A program made the position numbers and the translations under genes. This document shows, in pieces, positions 21,121 to 31,645 of a DNA stretch of 64,000 bases. The notes below the pieces were generated by a model, which did not search any database, was not told where the DNA came from, and saw only the letters and a list, made by a program, of their open reading frames with translations. The stretch comes from Azorinus chamasolen (taxonomy: Eukaryota > Mollusca > Bivalvia > Cardiida > Solecurtidae). Location of the stretch: contig OY755240.1 in the NCBI GenBank assembly GCA_963576725.1, positions 30,027,932 through 30,091,931 on the forward strand, read 5' to 3'. Within the stretch, counting starts at the first letter, position 1, and every line of letters starts with the position of its first letter.

Positions 21121-22204
21121 GACTAAGTATACTACATCTTTAGAAATGGAGTAGAAGCAATTAAGACGGATATGTTTGCTTATTGAATTACATAGGTCTA
21201 ATTTAGTTTCTGTCATCGCCAAAACATTATTGTATCATACACTATCATGAAAATAACTTCATGTAAACAAATATCACGACGCCATTATCTCTTACATGGA
21301 TGTGCACGAGGGTCGCTGCACAGTCATACATGCTATACCTATGTCATATGGAAATATATTGCATCCTATTTGTTTCTAATGTCAGAGATCAAAGGTAACA
21401 AGAAGACGATGTTGAACATGTATTCTGAACACGATACAGAGCAAACTATCGAACACAAATAATTATAATTATTCTGCATGACTGTTTGACATGATGATTT
21501 TCAAGTTGACAGATCGAAGGTCAATGTCACATGAGCTAGATCTTGAAAATCCCATGCGAACAAGATGCAGGAAATACATTGTACAAACATATTCAACATT
21601 GTATGCATGTGTTTCACATTATGAAAGCTACACTCTAGTTATTTCCAATACTATACATCAGATGCAAAAGTCAAATATATTGACAATACATAGGCTGAGC
21701 AAACCGTGATACGCAAAATCACTTGGCCTTTTATGCTCAAGTTCCGTTTCATGATATGTTGAACACTATCAAGGTCACATATCAAAGGTCTAGATCACTA
21801 GAATCCGTTCTTGAAACATTGAAAACATCACAGAACAAACCATGATACATTTTCATACGGGTATAGTTATACCCTGTTGATTTACAAGGCCACGGTTCAA
21901 CTCTTAACGATACAGGAGGTAGATCGTGAAAAACAAAATTTACTTGTGACCTTTATACGGAATAAACTGTTGAACACAAACTCATCAAACCTGGAATGTA
22001 TATTCCTCATGACTAGATTTAGAATTATTGCCAATGTCAAAGGTCAGTCAAAGGTCAATGTCGCTGGACGCATATATTGAAAAGGAACCAGTGAACACGA
22101 TACGAACAAAGTGCATGCCGATGCAATAGATATGCTGTGGATGTATAAAATAAATATATGTGTATCTTGAATGAAATTATTATTTAGATCTAGACTAATA
22201 ACTC
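21121..22204. repeat. Degenerate tandem repeat, no gene seen
   Basis: From about 21300 to 22110, phrases such as GAAGGTCAATGTCACATGAG, AGATCTTGAAAATCC, CACGATACAGAGCAAAC and TCAAAGGTCAATGTCGC recur at loose ~200-bp spacing. ORFs of 60-70 codons here lack any recognisable domain. Confidence 0.5.
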
Positions 22205-22605
22205 AAAGTTGCAGAGGCAGGTGGTTGCTTAATGCAGGACGATCAACCACCTGCTTATAAAGACATCTTTGATTATTTTTTAAGTGGTCGCATTAGAGGG
22301 GTTCTATTGTATATGCCGCCATAGATGAATCAGTGATAGCTGTTGCAAAAAGTTTGGATCCTGGGGAGACGTCGACTATACGGCGTCTCCCCAGGATCCA
22401 CACTGTTTGACACTGATTATATTTTTGTAAAGACAATGTAGAGAACGCCATTTTGAAATCTGAAACAGTAGATAACCTTAGCAGAAAAAAACATTTGGCG
22501 CCGACAAGGTTAAACATACTTAAAGCTGAACTTAAACTACGATCAATAAAATACTTCAGGCAATAACAAAATTTGTTACATGGCACTATATTTTTGACCT
22601 ACACA
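22205..22605. repeat. Collapsed family E and family H hairpin
   Basis: GCAGGTGGTTGCTTAATGCAG joins GATCAACCACCTGCTTATAA directly, so the E core palindrome is mostly deleted, with the right end GTGGTCGCATTAGAGGGGTT (22287-22306). A near-perfect hairpin follows at 22348-22410: TTTGGATCCTGGGGAGACG / CGTCTCCCCAGGATCCACA. Confidence 0.6.
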
Positions 22606-22983
22606 CAAGCAACTTTTCTCAGCTTCTCATATAGGCAAAACAATTTTGTGTACACGTGTTTAACCCATTTATCAAAGTAAGTTTCAGAGTTTAAGTGCGT
22701 GTGTGTGGTGGGGGGGGGGGGGGGTTGGGGGGGGGGGGTAAATAGCGTATTTCGCTAGAGAACAGGACTTTCAAACAAACGAACTTACGTGCTTGATTTT
22801 TAATGGATTTTAACCTGCCCAATTTCTTTACCTATATACATGCCTGCAGCAGGAAGCAGTGCGTACATTTTTTAAAATTTAATTTCCGTGTGAATATTAT
22901 CGAGCGTTTCATACGAAGTACTTACTTGTAGTCTTAGTACTTTATTTGGCAGTATCAGTTTGAAGTCGACAGTATAACACAAG
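22606..22983 (+). other. P4HA upstream region with poly-G tract
   Basis: A run of 16 G, then TT, then 11 G lies at 22710-22738, about 245 bp upstream of the P4HA start codon. It could form a G-quadruplex on the coding strand. The sequence TTTATTTGGCAGTATCAGTTT (22940-22960) is a weak core-promoter candidate. The transcription start is not determinable here. Confidence 0.35.
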
Positions 22984-23395
22984 ATGAGAGTCTTGGCTCT
23001 ATTCATAATTGTAGTTTATCAGTTCATAGCTGTAGGTGGCGAGAGGACAGAGATATTTTCTTCCGCGGAGTCATTAAGAAGAACGGTAGAATACGTCAAA
23101 ACATCCGAGTTTTTGCCTTATCTCAAAGATTATGTGTATTCCCGAAAAGTGTTACTCTCCAGATTGTTACAAGTCGTACAAAACATAGAAGACTTGCAGA
23201 GTTTACTGGGTGAAGACGAGTTTACGGTTGAATACCCAACATACGCGTATAAATTCATACGCCGACAAGCATTCATTTTGGAGGACATTCATAGTTACCT
23301 ACATGAAATTCAGAGGACAGCATTTGACCATAAATGGAAGGAAAACTTCATGGAACACTTGCCGGATACTACAGATTTAATTGGATCAGCACAAG
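22984..23395 (+). CDS. P4HA: Prolyl 4-hydroxylase alpha, first coding exon
   Basis: ATG at 22984 follows TAACACAAG. The first ~18 residues (MRVLALFIIVVYQFIAVG) form a signal peptide, expected for an ER-lumen enzyme. The rest matches the P4HA N-terminal domain: EIFSSAESLRRTVEYV, FLPYLKDYV, YAYKFIRRQAF and DTTDLIGSAQG. The donor is CACAAG|GTATTG at 23395/23396, leaving one base (phase 1). Reading on would stop at 23457 after 157 codons. Spliced to any of three downstream exons it restores the family sequence GSAQG-[I/L]TRL-ETY. It is the only first exon of this type in the window. The donor is inferred from frame and family, not RNA. Confidence 0.88.
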
Positions 23396-23502
23396 GTATT
23401 GAAGCGTATCAGCTTGCAAGACGTTTTCTTGTTATTAGGATACATTCAGAGCAATAGATAAAAATGCGTATTCAAATACAATTTACTAAAATCGTTATTT
23501 CT

Positions 23503-23600
23503 GCACCAAACACGATATTGTGATCACTCTTTAGAATCGTCCAGAAGAGACAATTCCAAAGAGCGGTCAAAACATAGGGTTTGGTGTTGAAATAAAGGAG
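23503..23600. mobile_element. Palindromic element family D
   Basis: Arms TGATCACTCTTTAGAATCG and ATTCCAAAGAGCGGTCA around AGAAGAGAC. More mismatches between arms than in other D copies. Confidence 0.75.
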
Positions 23601-23615
23601 CTATATTTGAAATAT

Positions 23616-23850
23616 TTTAACCATTTCCATAGTCTATGTTTATTCTAAATTTCATTTCAATGGCAGAATAGCTAAAAAGAAATATGGAATGTGGAGAATT
23701 GTAGCCATTTCAAAAAGTAAAGAAACAGATCTATCAATTTCCTTTAGCAAACAGAGCAGACCCTCAGACGGCCCCTATAAGAGCCGTCTGATCTGGGTCT
23801 ACTTTGTTTACAAACGCGTGGAAACACGTTTATATGAAGGAAAGGGTTAA
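23616..23850 (-). mobile_element. MITE family A, inverted
   Basis: Starts near TTTAACCATTTCCATAGTC and ends GTTTATATGAAGGAAAGGGTTAA. Hairpin at 23749-23814 (GCAAACAGAGCAGACCCTC / ATCTGGGTCTACTTTGTTT) with a short deletion in the left arm. Confidence 0.75.
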
Positions 23851-24339
23851 TTACGAGTTTTATCTAGGCCTCTGAATTACATACACGCATGTTACACATT
23901 TTAATCACTCATTTAATGCTACCACTTAATTAAGATATGTACATCTTTAAACGCATGCGAATGCTATATGCAGAAGAAACTTAATGTACAGCGGCTTTCT
24001 GCATAAATGTGGACTGCATTAAGCATCGTATATGAAGCGTCTTAAAATACTATTAAACCTCTTTGAGAAGTTTTACTGTATTTGGCATATTTTGGATGGC
24101 ATTCTTCACAATCGTGTGACACTCAATATAGAGTGTTTTCCTGTGGGATAGTCTTATGGTACACACCATGCTTTTGTTTGTATTCTGATTGTAATCGATG
24201 ATTTGTAACGATATGAAATATGCACATCTTCATCACACATGTTGTTGAATTGTTATCAGTTTTGAAATAAGACAAGACATTCTATAATAAACCTATATAT
24301 TACCGACGAGAAAGGAAACCAAGTTACTTTGTACTCTAC

Positions 24340-24930
24340 AGTGACTCGTCTGTATAAATCAGAACAACAGATAAACCGGCGTACTCAAGTACTAAATCGC
24401 CATTTCTCCACCAAACCATATGTTGTGACCACTCTCCAGAATCGTCTCTAAGAGACGATTCTAAAGACTGGTCACAACATATGGTTTTGCGGAGAAATAA
24501 AGAAGTTATTCTTGAAAATGTTTTAATTTACGTATCTTATCTGGACCTCTGTAAAATTAACTGTCTGCTTTCTATGACAAATATGTCCGATCCCAAACAA
24601 TTTTCACTTACTTATCATTCGTTCAAGCTTTTGAGAAACTATTGACTGATTGCCAAATAGCTTTGATCCGAACGTGACACCGATCTACTCGGCGTCTCAT
24701 CTGGATCCAAGTTTTTTTTCAAATGCCAGCTAGGTCACAATTAAATAGACGAATGGTAAAGAAGAAGCAAATGGACTTATTGCTGTCGGATAAACCACAA
24801 CTTAGAGCAATAGACAAAGGGGCGTGTTCAAGTAATAATTTCTGTCACTTCTCCACCAAACGCTATGATGGAGACGACTCTAAAGAGTGTTCACATCCCA
24901 GGGTTTGGTGGAGAAATAAAAGATATTCTT
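24340..24930. mobile_element. Two family D palindromes and a decayed H hairpin
   Basis: D at about 24355-24560, core arms CCATATGTTGTGACCACTC / GACTGGTCACAACATATGG. An H hairpin remnant is at 24660-24722 (TTTGATCCGAACGTGACACC / GGCGTCTCATCTGGATCCAA). A second, shortened D is at 24845-24925 (CTCCACCAAACGCTATGATG ... CACATCCCAGGGTTTGGTG). Confidence 0.75.
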
Positions 24931-25083
24931 AGAAAGGTTTTGAAATACACATCTGATATTGACCTGAATTTATCCTTTGCCCTAACTTCAAGACAGGTTG
25001 GGGGTAGTCAAATGCCTACATGTATATACTAGTTATACTCGATATAATGACCACGTGTTGATTACTCCTACCATAACTATGCT

Positions 25084-25700
25084 TTCACCCTTATCCCTCT
25101 ACCTTAACCCTTATCCGCTACCTTAACTCTTATCCGCTACCTTAACCCTTATCCCTCTACCTTAACCCTTATCCGCTACCTTAACCCTTATCCCTCTACC
25201 TTAACCCTTACCCGCTACCTTAACTCTTGTCCTTCTACCTTAATCCTTACCCGCTACCTTAACACTTATACCGCTACATTAACCCTTACCCGCTACCTTA
25301 ACTCTTATCCCTCTACCTTAACCCTTATCCCTCTACCTTAACCCTTACCCGCTACCTTAACTCTTATCCTTATACCTTAATCCTTACCCGCTACCTTAAC
25401 TCTTATCCCGCTACATTAACACTTACCCGCTACCTTAACTCTTATCCCGCTACATTAACCCTTACCCGTTACCTTAACTCTTATCCTTCTACCTTAATCC
25501 TTACCCGCTACCTTAACACTTATCCCGCTACCTTTACCCTTACCCGTTACCTTAACTCTTATCCCTTTTTCCATCTATCTTAACCCTTATCCCTCTACCT
25601 AAACCCTTACCCGCTCCCTTAACTCTACTATCCAGCTACCTTAACCCTTATCTGCTACCTTAACCACCATTCCTCTACCTTAACTCTTACACTTATCATC
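25084..25700. repeat. 19-20-bp C-rich minisatellite
   Basis: About 30 units of TACCTTAACCCTTATCC-GC or TACCTTAACCCTTATCCCTC. The plus strand is almost free of G, giving strong strand asymmetry and C-triplet runs. Each unit contains TTAACCCTT, the same string as the TTAA-type MITE ends. Confidence 0.9.
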
Positions 25701-25807
25701 ATCTTTCTTCCCTAACACATATCCCTCTACCCCAACCCTCATCATCCTTATCGAACTCTGACTCGCATATGAAAATAGCACTGAGTCCAGATGAGACGCC
25801 GAATTAC

Positions 25808-26055
25808 TTAACCCTTTACTCTATAAATACGCCGTTCTACGCATGTGCAAACATAGTATACCCGGATCAGACGGCTCTTATGGGATCCGTCTGATCAGAG
25901 TCTGCTCTGCTTGTTTGTGATATAATGTAGATATGATGATTCTATAGTTCCTGCATTGGCCAATAAAAAAACATGTTAACAATGTGTCATTATAAAAAAT
26001 AAACGAATTTATATTCATGATGTCACTATTTCATTCATGAATATTCATGGAATAA
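25808..26055 (+). mobile_element. MITE family J
   Basis: TTAACCCTTTACTCTATAAA at the left; hairpin at about 25849-25913 (ATACCCGGATCAGACGGCT / CCGTCTGATCAGAGTCTGC); right end ATGAATATTCATGGAATAAA. The right TTAA is lost. Confidence 0.75.
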
Positions 26056-26087
26056 ATAAGGACATTTCATAATGTCGATGGTTAGTC

Positions 26088-26515
26088 CAGAGCTCCAGAT
26101 AAGGTGCGTACAATTGAACATTTTCAAGAATAACTCCTTTATTTCTCCATCAAATCCTATACTGTGACCACTCTTTTGAATCGCCTCGAAGACAAATTCT
26201 AAAGAGTGGTCACAGTACAGGGTTTGGTGGAGAAATGACGATTTTAACCCTTTCCTCCATAAATACGCATATCTACGCCTCTGTAAAAATCACCTGTTGA
26301 AATTGTGATAAATAGAGCATGTGCTCCTATAGGTGCAAATGCTCTATTTATCACAATGGTTTCAAACCAAAACTCTATAATTTTCCTTTTCTCTTGTTAA
26401 TGCGCTTTTTCGGTAGATTTATTCAAAGTGGTTGGATCTAAAATAGCTTATGAGGGAATGGGTTAATAATTGGGTACGCACCGTTATCTGTAGCCCTGGA
26501 ACCGTTACGTGAACC
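26088..26515. mobile_element. Family D element containing a nested family F
   Basis: Outer D ends: CCAGAGCTCCAGATAAGGTG (26088) and CACCGTTATCTGTAGCCCTGG (about 26511). D palindrome arms at 26139-26232: CTGTGACCACTCTTTTGAATC / TTCTAAAGAGTGGTCACAG. An F element flanked by TTAA at 26244-26247 and 26463-26466 lies in its right flank, with hairpin TAAATAGAGCATGTGCTCC / GGTGCAAATGCTCTATTTA. Confidence 0.8.
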
Positions 26516-27224
26516 TTAGTAAGGGGGTAACTTAAACCCTTCAGCAAAATCACTTAGCAACAATAATCGTATTATAAATAATAATCGGTGACATAATATG
26601 CAATACTCTTTTTTAAGACCTAATGGTGGGAACATTTGAATTACCCTAGTCTGTCCAGTGGTCATATCGACAGTCTTGTCACACTTTATTTAGTGTTGTG
26701 TGTGATTCCACCTGTATTTTACAACGAATCATGATACAGACGGCCCACTGTTATGTGTACCCTGTATATCTTGAGTATGGCTATGGCATGCCATCAGTAA
26801 CACTGGAGTTATAGACCTTGTCATAAGCAATATCATAGTTACACATTTGTACACAAGTGGGTCATCCGTGACTCATGGACACACTTTTAGTTAACACATG
26901 TATATGTATTTATTTTATATTATACTATGATACGATTGATTTAATGTTAATCGCATGCTAGTCCGTAGAAAGTGATTTATGTAATTACTAAAAAACGGCG
27001 ATATTGTTCGATACAAACTACGTCATCATTCTGTGTACGTGTTTGCTCTTATTAGCAGTGGTATATCCCGGCCTAGCATGACATCGACGGTATATACATA
27101 TAAAACAATGACGTGTTTAAAATACACAGTTTGTAGATTTGGACAGCATATATAGTCATACAATAAAGACTCGCTAAAACGACCACTAAGAAGAAGTATA
27201 ATTCTGTATTCTTATAACAGGTAG

Positions 27225-27370
27225 TAGCTTAATGCAGAACAAAAAGTTATGCAGAAAGCTTCTATAAGAGCTTCTGTATTACTTTTGCCCGGTATTTAGC
27301 CATCACCTGTTGTTACCGACTCCTATGTTAATAAATTACGTGGTTACATTAGCGAGACTTTACAGTACAG
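27225..27370. mobile_element. Family E element
   Basis: GTAGTAGCTTAATGCAG ... TATTTAGCCATCACCTG with core AGAAAGCTTCTATAAGAGCTTCT. The left TIR region CTCGCTAAAACGACCACTAAG is at 27170 and the right GTGGTTACATTAGCGAG at 27341, so the whole element spans roughly 27168-27367. Confidence 0.7.
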
Positions 27371-27571
27371 TAAAACCTCACTATAACGGCCACTAAATTG
27401 TGTTGATTAATTGATATTTAGGGCAGGTGGTTGCTTCAAGCAAGATGAAGGTAAAACAGAACGCTCCTATAGGAGCGTTCTGTTTTACTTTCACCTTGCT
27501 TTAAGCCGTCAACTGCCTTCAACACAAAATACTTGATGTAATTTAGTGGCCGTTATAGAGAGGTTTACAGT
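27368..27571. mobile_element. Family E2 element (pogo/Tigger-like TIR)
   Basis: Left CAGTAAAACCTCACTATAACG; right CGTTATAGAGAGGTTTACAG. The long central palindrome includes AAGTAAAACAGAACGCTCC (inverse sense on the right) with apex CGCTCCTATAGGAGCG at 27463-27478. The CAGTNAAACCTC..TATAACG terminus is characteristic of pogo/Tigger elements, which duplicate TA. Confidence 0.8.
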
Positions 27572-28144
27572 ATAATAAATGTTATTGCATGCTAATATCT
27601 TCGTAAGGGACTTCGGCCTCGACCAATATAACATTTACCAGGTTCAGCGACTGGGATATTCACCCAATAAGTGTATAATAAGTGTATAATATTACAATAG
27701 TTACTACATTTAGCAACATATTAGCCCCCTCCCCCGCCCCCAACCCAATATCAGTGGAAAGTCCTAGCGGACCAATATACCACCTAGCAACGTTGTTGTG
27801 CGCGTTAGCAAAATATTTTTCAAAATTTTCAACATAATCTTGTCACGTCTCAGCTCTTATTCCAAATATTCGTTATAAATATGTCGAACTCGGTCGTAAG
27901 TTAAACATTTAGTATATACCATGGACCATGTAAGACTTTATTTTCATTCTGATTATTTGGAATTCACGGCAGTGACGGACACGTTGTGAAGTCAATTTTG
28001 GACCCATTTACATATATTGTGTTTTCTCCCAACAGTATAACAGATATTATGAGGTGACTTATGCTGAATTTCTGTCTCATTTAAACAATTCTTATATGAT
28101 TTCGAAGGTATGTATTGTTTCGGATGAAACAGTTTATGTTTCAG

Positions 28145-29328
28145 GAATAACCCGGCTTATTGAGACCTACCATTTCACAAATGCAGATTTTCTCGGTGGA
28201 AACTTTAAAGGACACACTGCCATACCTTTAACAGCAAAGGAGATCTATGACATGGGAAAATCAATGACAGACTCTAAAATGCAATACAGACGCAGTGAAT
28301 ACAATGCTTTGTTCAGATGGATTAACCTAGCAAAACTGAAGCTAAAGGATGAGGACCACAAAACTATAGAAGAGAGGGTCATCGTTGCGCTAGAAGCAAA
28401 CACATACATACGAGTTGGGTGTCTTTGTTCTATCGAAGTTCGGACTCTTTTAAATAAGTCGTCATTTTCAATGAGAAAGCTGAAATTATTACGACGCAGA
28501 CGATGTAACAAAACTATTTCCATCAAATGCAAACCTAAGGTTAAAAGCGATACTGGTGTAAACATTGTACAAAAATTTCAGAAATTGTGTCATAGAAGTC
28601 TTGCAGGGTTTGTCGCGGATTCTACAAATACGACAGTTAAACCGCTGCTGTGTCACCTTGTTCACAACCAGGCTCCTAGATTGATTCTACAGCCAACAAA
28701 ATTAGAGGAAGTAAGAACGGATATACCGTACATAGCCGTCATGCATGACATAATACGTGACAAGGAAATCCGATACTTTAGGGAAAACTCTAGGCCGAAG
28801 TTAGAGAGAGGTATGACACTTACGAGAGAAGGAGGACTCCAACAGGCAGAAATAAAAGTATCCCAACAGGTTTTTCTATCAGTAAAACAATATGATAAAT
28901 CTATTGTGAACCTTAGAAACAGATTGGCTGCCGCAACTAAATTGAACATAAAAGGGTTTGAACGCATACAAGTGGCCAATTATGCTGCGGGCGGTTATTA
29001 CAATTCTCATATTGACTCAAACTTTTTTAAAAGCACAGCACCTGAAAAATACATAGGAAAAGACAACCGCCTAGCTACAGTTGTTATGTACATGAACGAT
29101 GTCGAGGAAGGTGGAGCAACGGCATTTCCATATTTAGGCGTGGCTGTCCAGCCAAAGAAGGGAAACGCACTCCTGTTTTTTAATCTACACAGAAGTAACA
29201 TAGTGAATATTAGAGCACGGCACGGGGGCTGTTCTGTAATTTCTGGCGAAAAGTGGATCGCGACACAGTGGATCACGACATATCACAAAGAGTTTCACCA
29301 TCGCTGCACGTTGGATAGCACTGACTAA
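28145..29328 (+). CDS. P4HA: Prolyl 4-hydroxylase alpha, terminal exon cassette 1
   Basis: Acceptor TTTATGTTTCAG|GA at 28144/28145 enters at phase 1, matching exon 1; the stop TAA is at 29326-29328. Joined to exon 1 this gives 531 residues (vertebrate P4HA1 about 534). The peptide-substrate-binding region (LTAKEIYDMGKSM to about residue 240) precedes the 2OG-Fe(II) dioxygenase domain. That domain holds VANYAAGGYYNSHID (His426, Asp428), GGATAFPYLGVAVQP, the distal His497 in RHGGC and Lys507 in GEKW for 2-oxoglutarate. All catalytic residues are present. The upstream in-frame extension (28054-28144) is intron. The enzyme hydroxylates proline in collagen-like chains in the ER. It is more diverged from cassettes 2 and 3 than they are from each other. 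Confidence 0.9.
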
Positions 29329-29362
29329 GCAGGGATAATGTGTATGGGTCAGACTTTCTCCT

Positions 29363-29608
29363 TTAACCCTTTCTGCGCCAAATTTCTAATTGTCGTCTGC
29401 AATCCAAGTTTGTTAAATCATTCAGTAAAATAAGGAAATGAGATAAATAAATGTAAATATCAAAGGAATATATCACATATATAGAAATAGAGATTGAGAC
29501 AAATAGTGAAGTCCCTGATCAGACGCCGCCTTAAAAAGGCGGCGTCTGATCTGGGACTGCACTATTTGTCGTGGTGCATTTATGCGACTGCGGCGGTGAA
29601 AGGGTTAA
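29363..29608 (+). mobile_element. MITE family I downstream of cassette 1
   Basis: TTAA at 29363-29366 and 29605-29608. Ends CCCTTTCTGCGCCAAATTTC and GCGGCGGTGAAAGGG. Perfect hairpin at 29503-29570: CAAATAGTGAAGTCCCTGAT / ATCTGGGACTGCACTATTTG, apex GCCGCCTTAAAAAGGCGGC. It contains AATAAA near 29446, a possible polyadenylation signal for cassette 1. Confidence 0.85.
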
Positions 29609-29627
29609 AGCATAATAATTGTATGCT

Positions 29628-29725
29628 AGCTTGGAGCCTGGTGAGACGCCGTTACTCGACGTCTCATCTGGATTCAGACTGTTGGCAAAGGTAATCAGTT
29701 TGTCATAGATTCGCCCATTGCAGAT
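29628..29725. repeat. Family H hairpin remnant
   Basis: GCTTGGAGCCTGGTGAGACG and CGTCTCATCTGGATTCAGAC flank CCGTTACTCGA. The same unit occurs at 40718-40795, followed by GGTAATCAGTT and GATTCGCCCATTGCAGATAT, so both belong to a duplicated block. Confidence 0.7.
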
Positions 29726-29794
29726 ATTGCTATGCGTCACTTCCCTGTGACTTCGGCAATTGAAATATTGTTTTTATTCTAATTTATCGCAATA

Positions 29795-30345
29795 ACATTG
29801 CTGCTAGTGTGCATGACAGCATACTAATATACATAGCTAGTTCGCATTGCAGCGTAATTATATACAGTGTATACAAGGCTAACTAGTGCGCTTTGCAGCA
29901 TAATTATATACAGCGAATGCATGGCTAGTGCGCATTGCAGCATATTATACACAGCGAATGCATGCCTAGTGCGCATTGCAGCAGCATTATATAGTATTTA
30001 CATAGATAGTGCGCATTGCAGCATAATTATATAGTGTTTACATGGCTAGTGCGCATTGCAACATACTTATATACAGCTAATAATAACAAATGCGCATTGC
30101 AGGATAATTATATACTGTTTGCATAGCTAGTGCGAATTGCAACATACTTACAAACAATGTTTACATGGCTAGTGCGAATTGAAACATAATTATATAGTGT
30201 TTACATAGCTAGTGCACATTGCGGTATACTTATATACAGCGTATACATAGCTAATGCTCATTGCAGCATAATTTTTACAGCGTGTACATAGGTAATGCCC
30301 ATTGCAGCATATAATATACAGCGTATACTTGGATAAAGCACACAT
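29795..30345. repeat. ~42-bp minisatellite, array 1
   Basis: About 12-13 units built on CTAGTGCGCATTGCAGCATA followed by ATTATATACAGCG. A second array of the same unit lies at 40880-41245. No coding potential beyond trivial ORFs. Confidence 0.85.
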
Positions 30346-30510
30346 CGGCATATTACTTGCCCTTGCACTAGACATATCTGAAAAAGCATCGACTATGATA
30401 TGACAGAGATAGCGGCTTATTTTGTAAATATGACAATGAATAACAGGATAAGAAAGGTTGCTCTTGCACGATTTTTTGGAGGAATTCAGATCAAGATATG
30501 TACATGTATA
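30346..30510. other. Nothing recognised
   Basis: AT-rich sequence between the minisatellite and an E element, with no repeat, hairpin or exon that I can support. Confidence 0.4.
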
Positions 30511-30670
30511 CAGTAGAACCTGTCTTAAGAGGTCATTTATTTATTGAACATAGGCTTAATGCAGGGCAAAAGTAATACAGAAAGCAACTATAGGACTAGC
30601 ATTAAGCTACCACCTGCCTTACATGACCACAATTAGACCTCTTTATATGCCCGCTTAAGACAGGCTCTAC
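30511..30670. mobile_element. Family E element, shortened
   Basis: CAGTAGAACCTGTCTTAAGAG at the left and CTTAAGACAGGCTCTAC at the right. The core GGGCAAAAGTAATACAG joins ACTAGCATTAAGCTACC with most of the right arm missing. Confidence 0.75.
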
Positions 30671-30689
30671 ATATATCTATATCTATATA

Positions 30690-30930
30690 TGGTCATGTTG
30701 CCGTCGCGGTTGTTGTAGATTAGTCGGAGAGGGGATACGTTTATTTACACTGTTTGTCTTTTAGGGTGGGGATGGAATAAGTGTGAGGTTGGGCGCCCAT
30801 AAACCGGTTTAACCCCCAGTGACTTTTGTCACTGACCGTTCCAAGGCGGTACTTCCATCTTCCCCCTATTGCATGTTTGTTTTGTCTTTGTACGTCTCTT
30901 GTTGTTTTTATAGTTATGTACATTTGCTGT
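30690..30930 (+). mobile_element. Solo 3' tail of the RT element, copy 2
   Basis: 30728-30910 matches 3890-4080: GGGGATACGTTTATTTACA, AGTGTGAGGTTGGGCG, CATAAACCGGTTTAACCCC, CTGACCGTTCCAAGGCGGTA. No RT lies upstream, so this is a heavily 5'-truncated retrocopy. Confidence 0.7.
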
Positions 30931-31021
30931 TTCCTTGTGTTGCTGTTCGGGCGACTGTTTGTTCTGTATGTGGTGTTTCCTGCATGACTCATTTTTGTAC
31001 TTTTATTACTACAATTAAGTC

Positions 31022-31600
31022 TCGGTAATATGACGCATTTGCAAACAGAAGACCCAGATCAGATGGCTCCTAGAGAAGCAGTCTAATCAGGGTCTGCTCT
31101 GTTTGCTAATGGAATCTGATATATCTAATTCTTTAGTTTCTAAAATGGCTACAGTGTTTCACCCTCCTTATTTCATTAGAACTATTTTGTCCATGAACTT
31201 TCAGTAGGTATTGACATTTAGACTAAACATAGAACAGGGAAAGGGTTAAGACAGGTTGTAGGTTCACGAGGAACACATGCAGAAAGCTCCTTCGGTATTA
31301 CATGTAGTATTGTCCTGTATTAAGCAGTCATTTGATTTTGCAGACTAATGTGTTAACCCTTTCCCTGTTCTATGTTTGTCTCAATTTCAATACCTACTGA
31401 ATATTCATGGCCAAAATAGTTATAATCAAATATGGAAGGTGGGACATTGCATCCATTTTAGAAAGTAAAGAAACAGATCTTCAAATTCTATTACCAAACA
31501 GAGCAGACCCTGATCAGACGGCTCCTTTAGGAGCCGTCTGATCTGGGTCTACTCTGTTTGCAAATGCGTGAAAACACGTTTATATGAGGGAATGGGTTAA
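31022..31600. mobile_element. Two opposed family A MITEs around an E core
   Basis: A forward (hairpin 31037-31106, ends AACAGGGAAAGGGTTAAG at 31248). An E core fragment (GACAGGTTGTAGGTTCACGA to about 31345) follows. A inverted runs 31353-31600 with TTAACCCTTTCCCTGTTCTA at the left and GTTTATATGAGGGAATGGGTTAA at the right. Its hairpin is near perfect: CAGACCCTGATCAGACGGC / GCCGTCTGATCTGGGTCT. Confidence 0.8.
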
Positions 31601-31645
31601 TAGAGTATGTGGTCGCATTAGCGAGATTTCACTTTATAAAAGTAC

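Larger units (their letters stand above)
23396..28144 (+). other. P4HA: P4HA intron 1 (to cassette 1)
   Basis: Inferred 4.75-kb intron with GT at 23396 and AG at 28143-28144 (GTTTATGTTTCAG|G). It holds D, A, J, F, E and E2 elements and a minisatellite, listed separately. The stretches 23870-24360, 26521-27225 and 27572-28144 hold nothing else I can recognise. Confidence 0.7.

Noticed and set aside
23396..23457. C-terminal tail of the 157-codon frame after P4HA exon 1
   Set aside because: The family sequence ends at the phase-1 donor at 23395; the remaining 20 codons are intron read-through.
25084..25700. Interstitial telomeric repeat
   Set aside because: Units are 19-20 bp (TACCTTAACCCTTATCC...) and do not contain tandem CCCTAA/TTAGGG.
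28054..28144. N-terminal extension of P4HA cassette 1 (about 30 codons)
   Set aside because: It lies upstream of the acceptor TTTATGTTTCAG shared by all three cassettes, starts at GTG, and is not similar to P4HA; it is intron.
29795..30345. CRISPR-like repeat array
   Set aside because: Units are contiguous ~42-bp minisatellite repeats without unique spacers, in a eukaryotic context.
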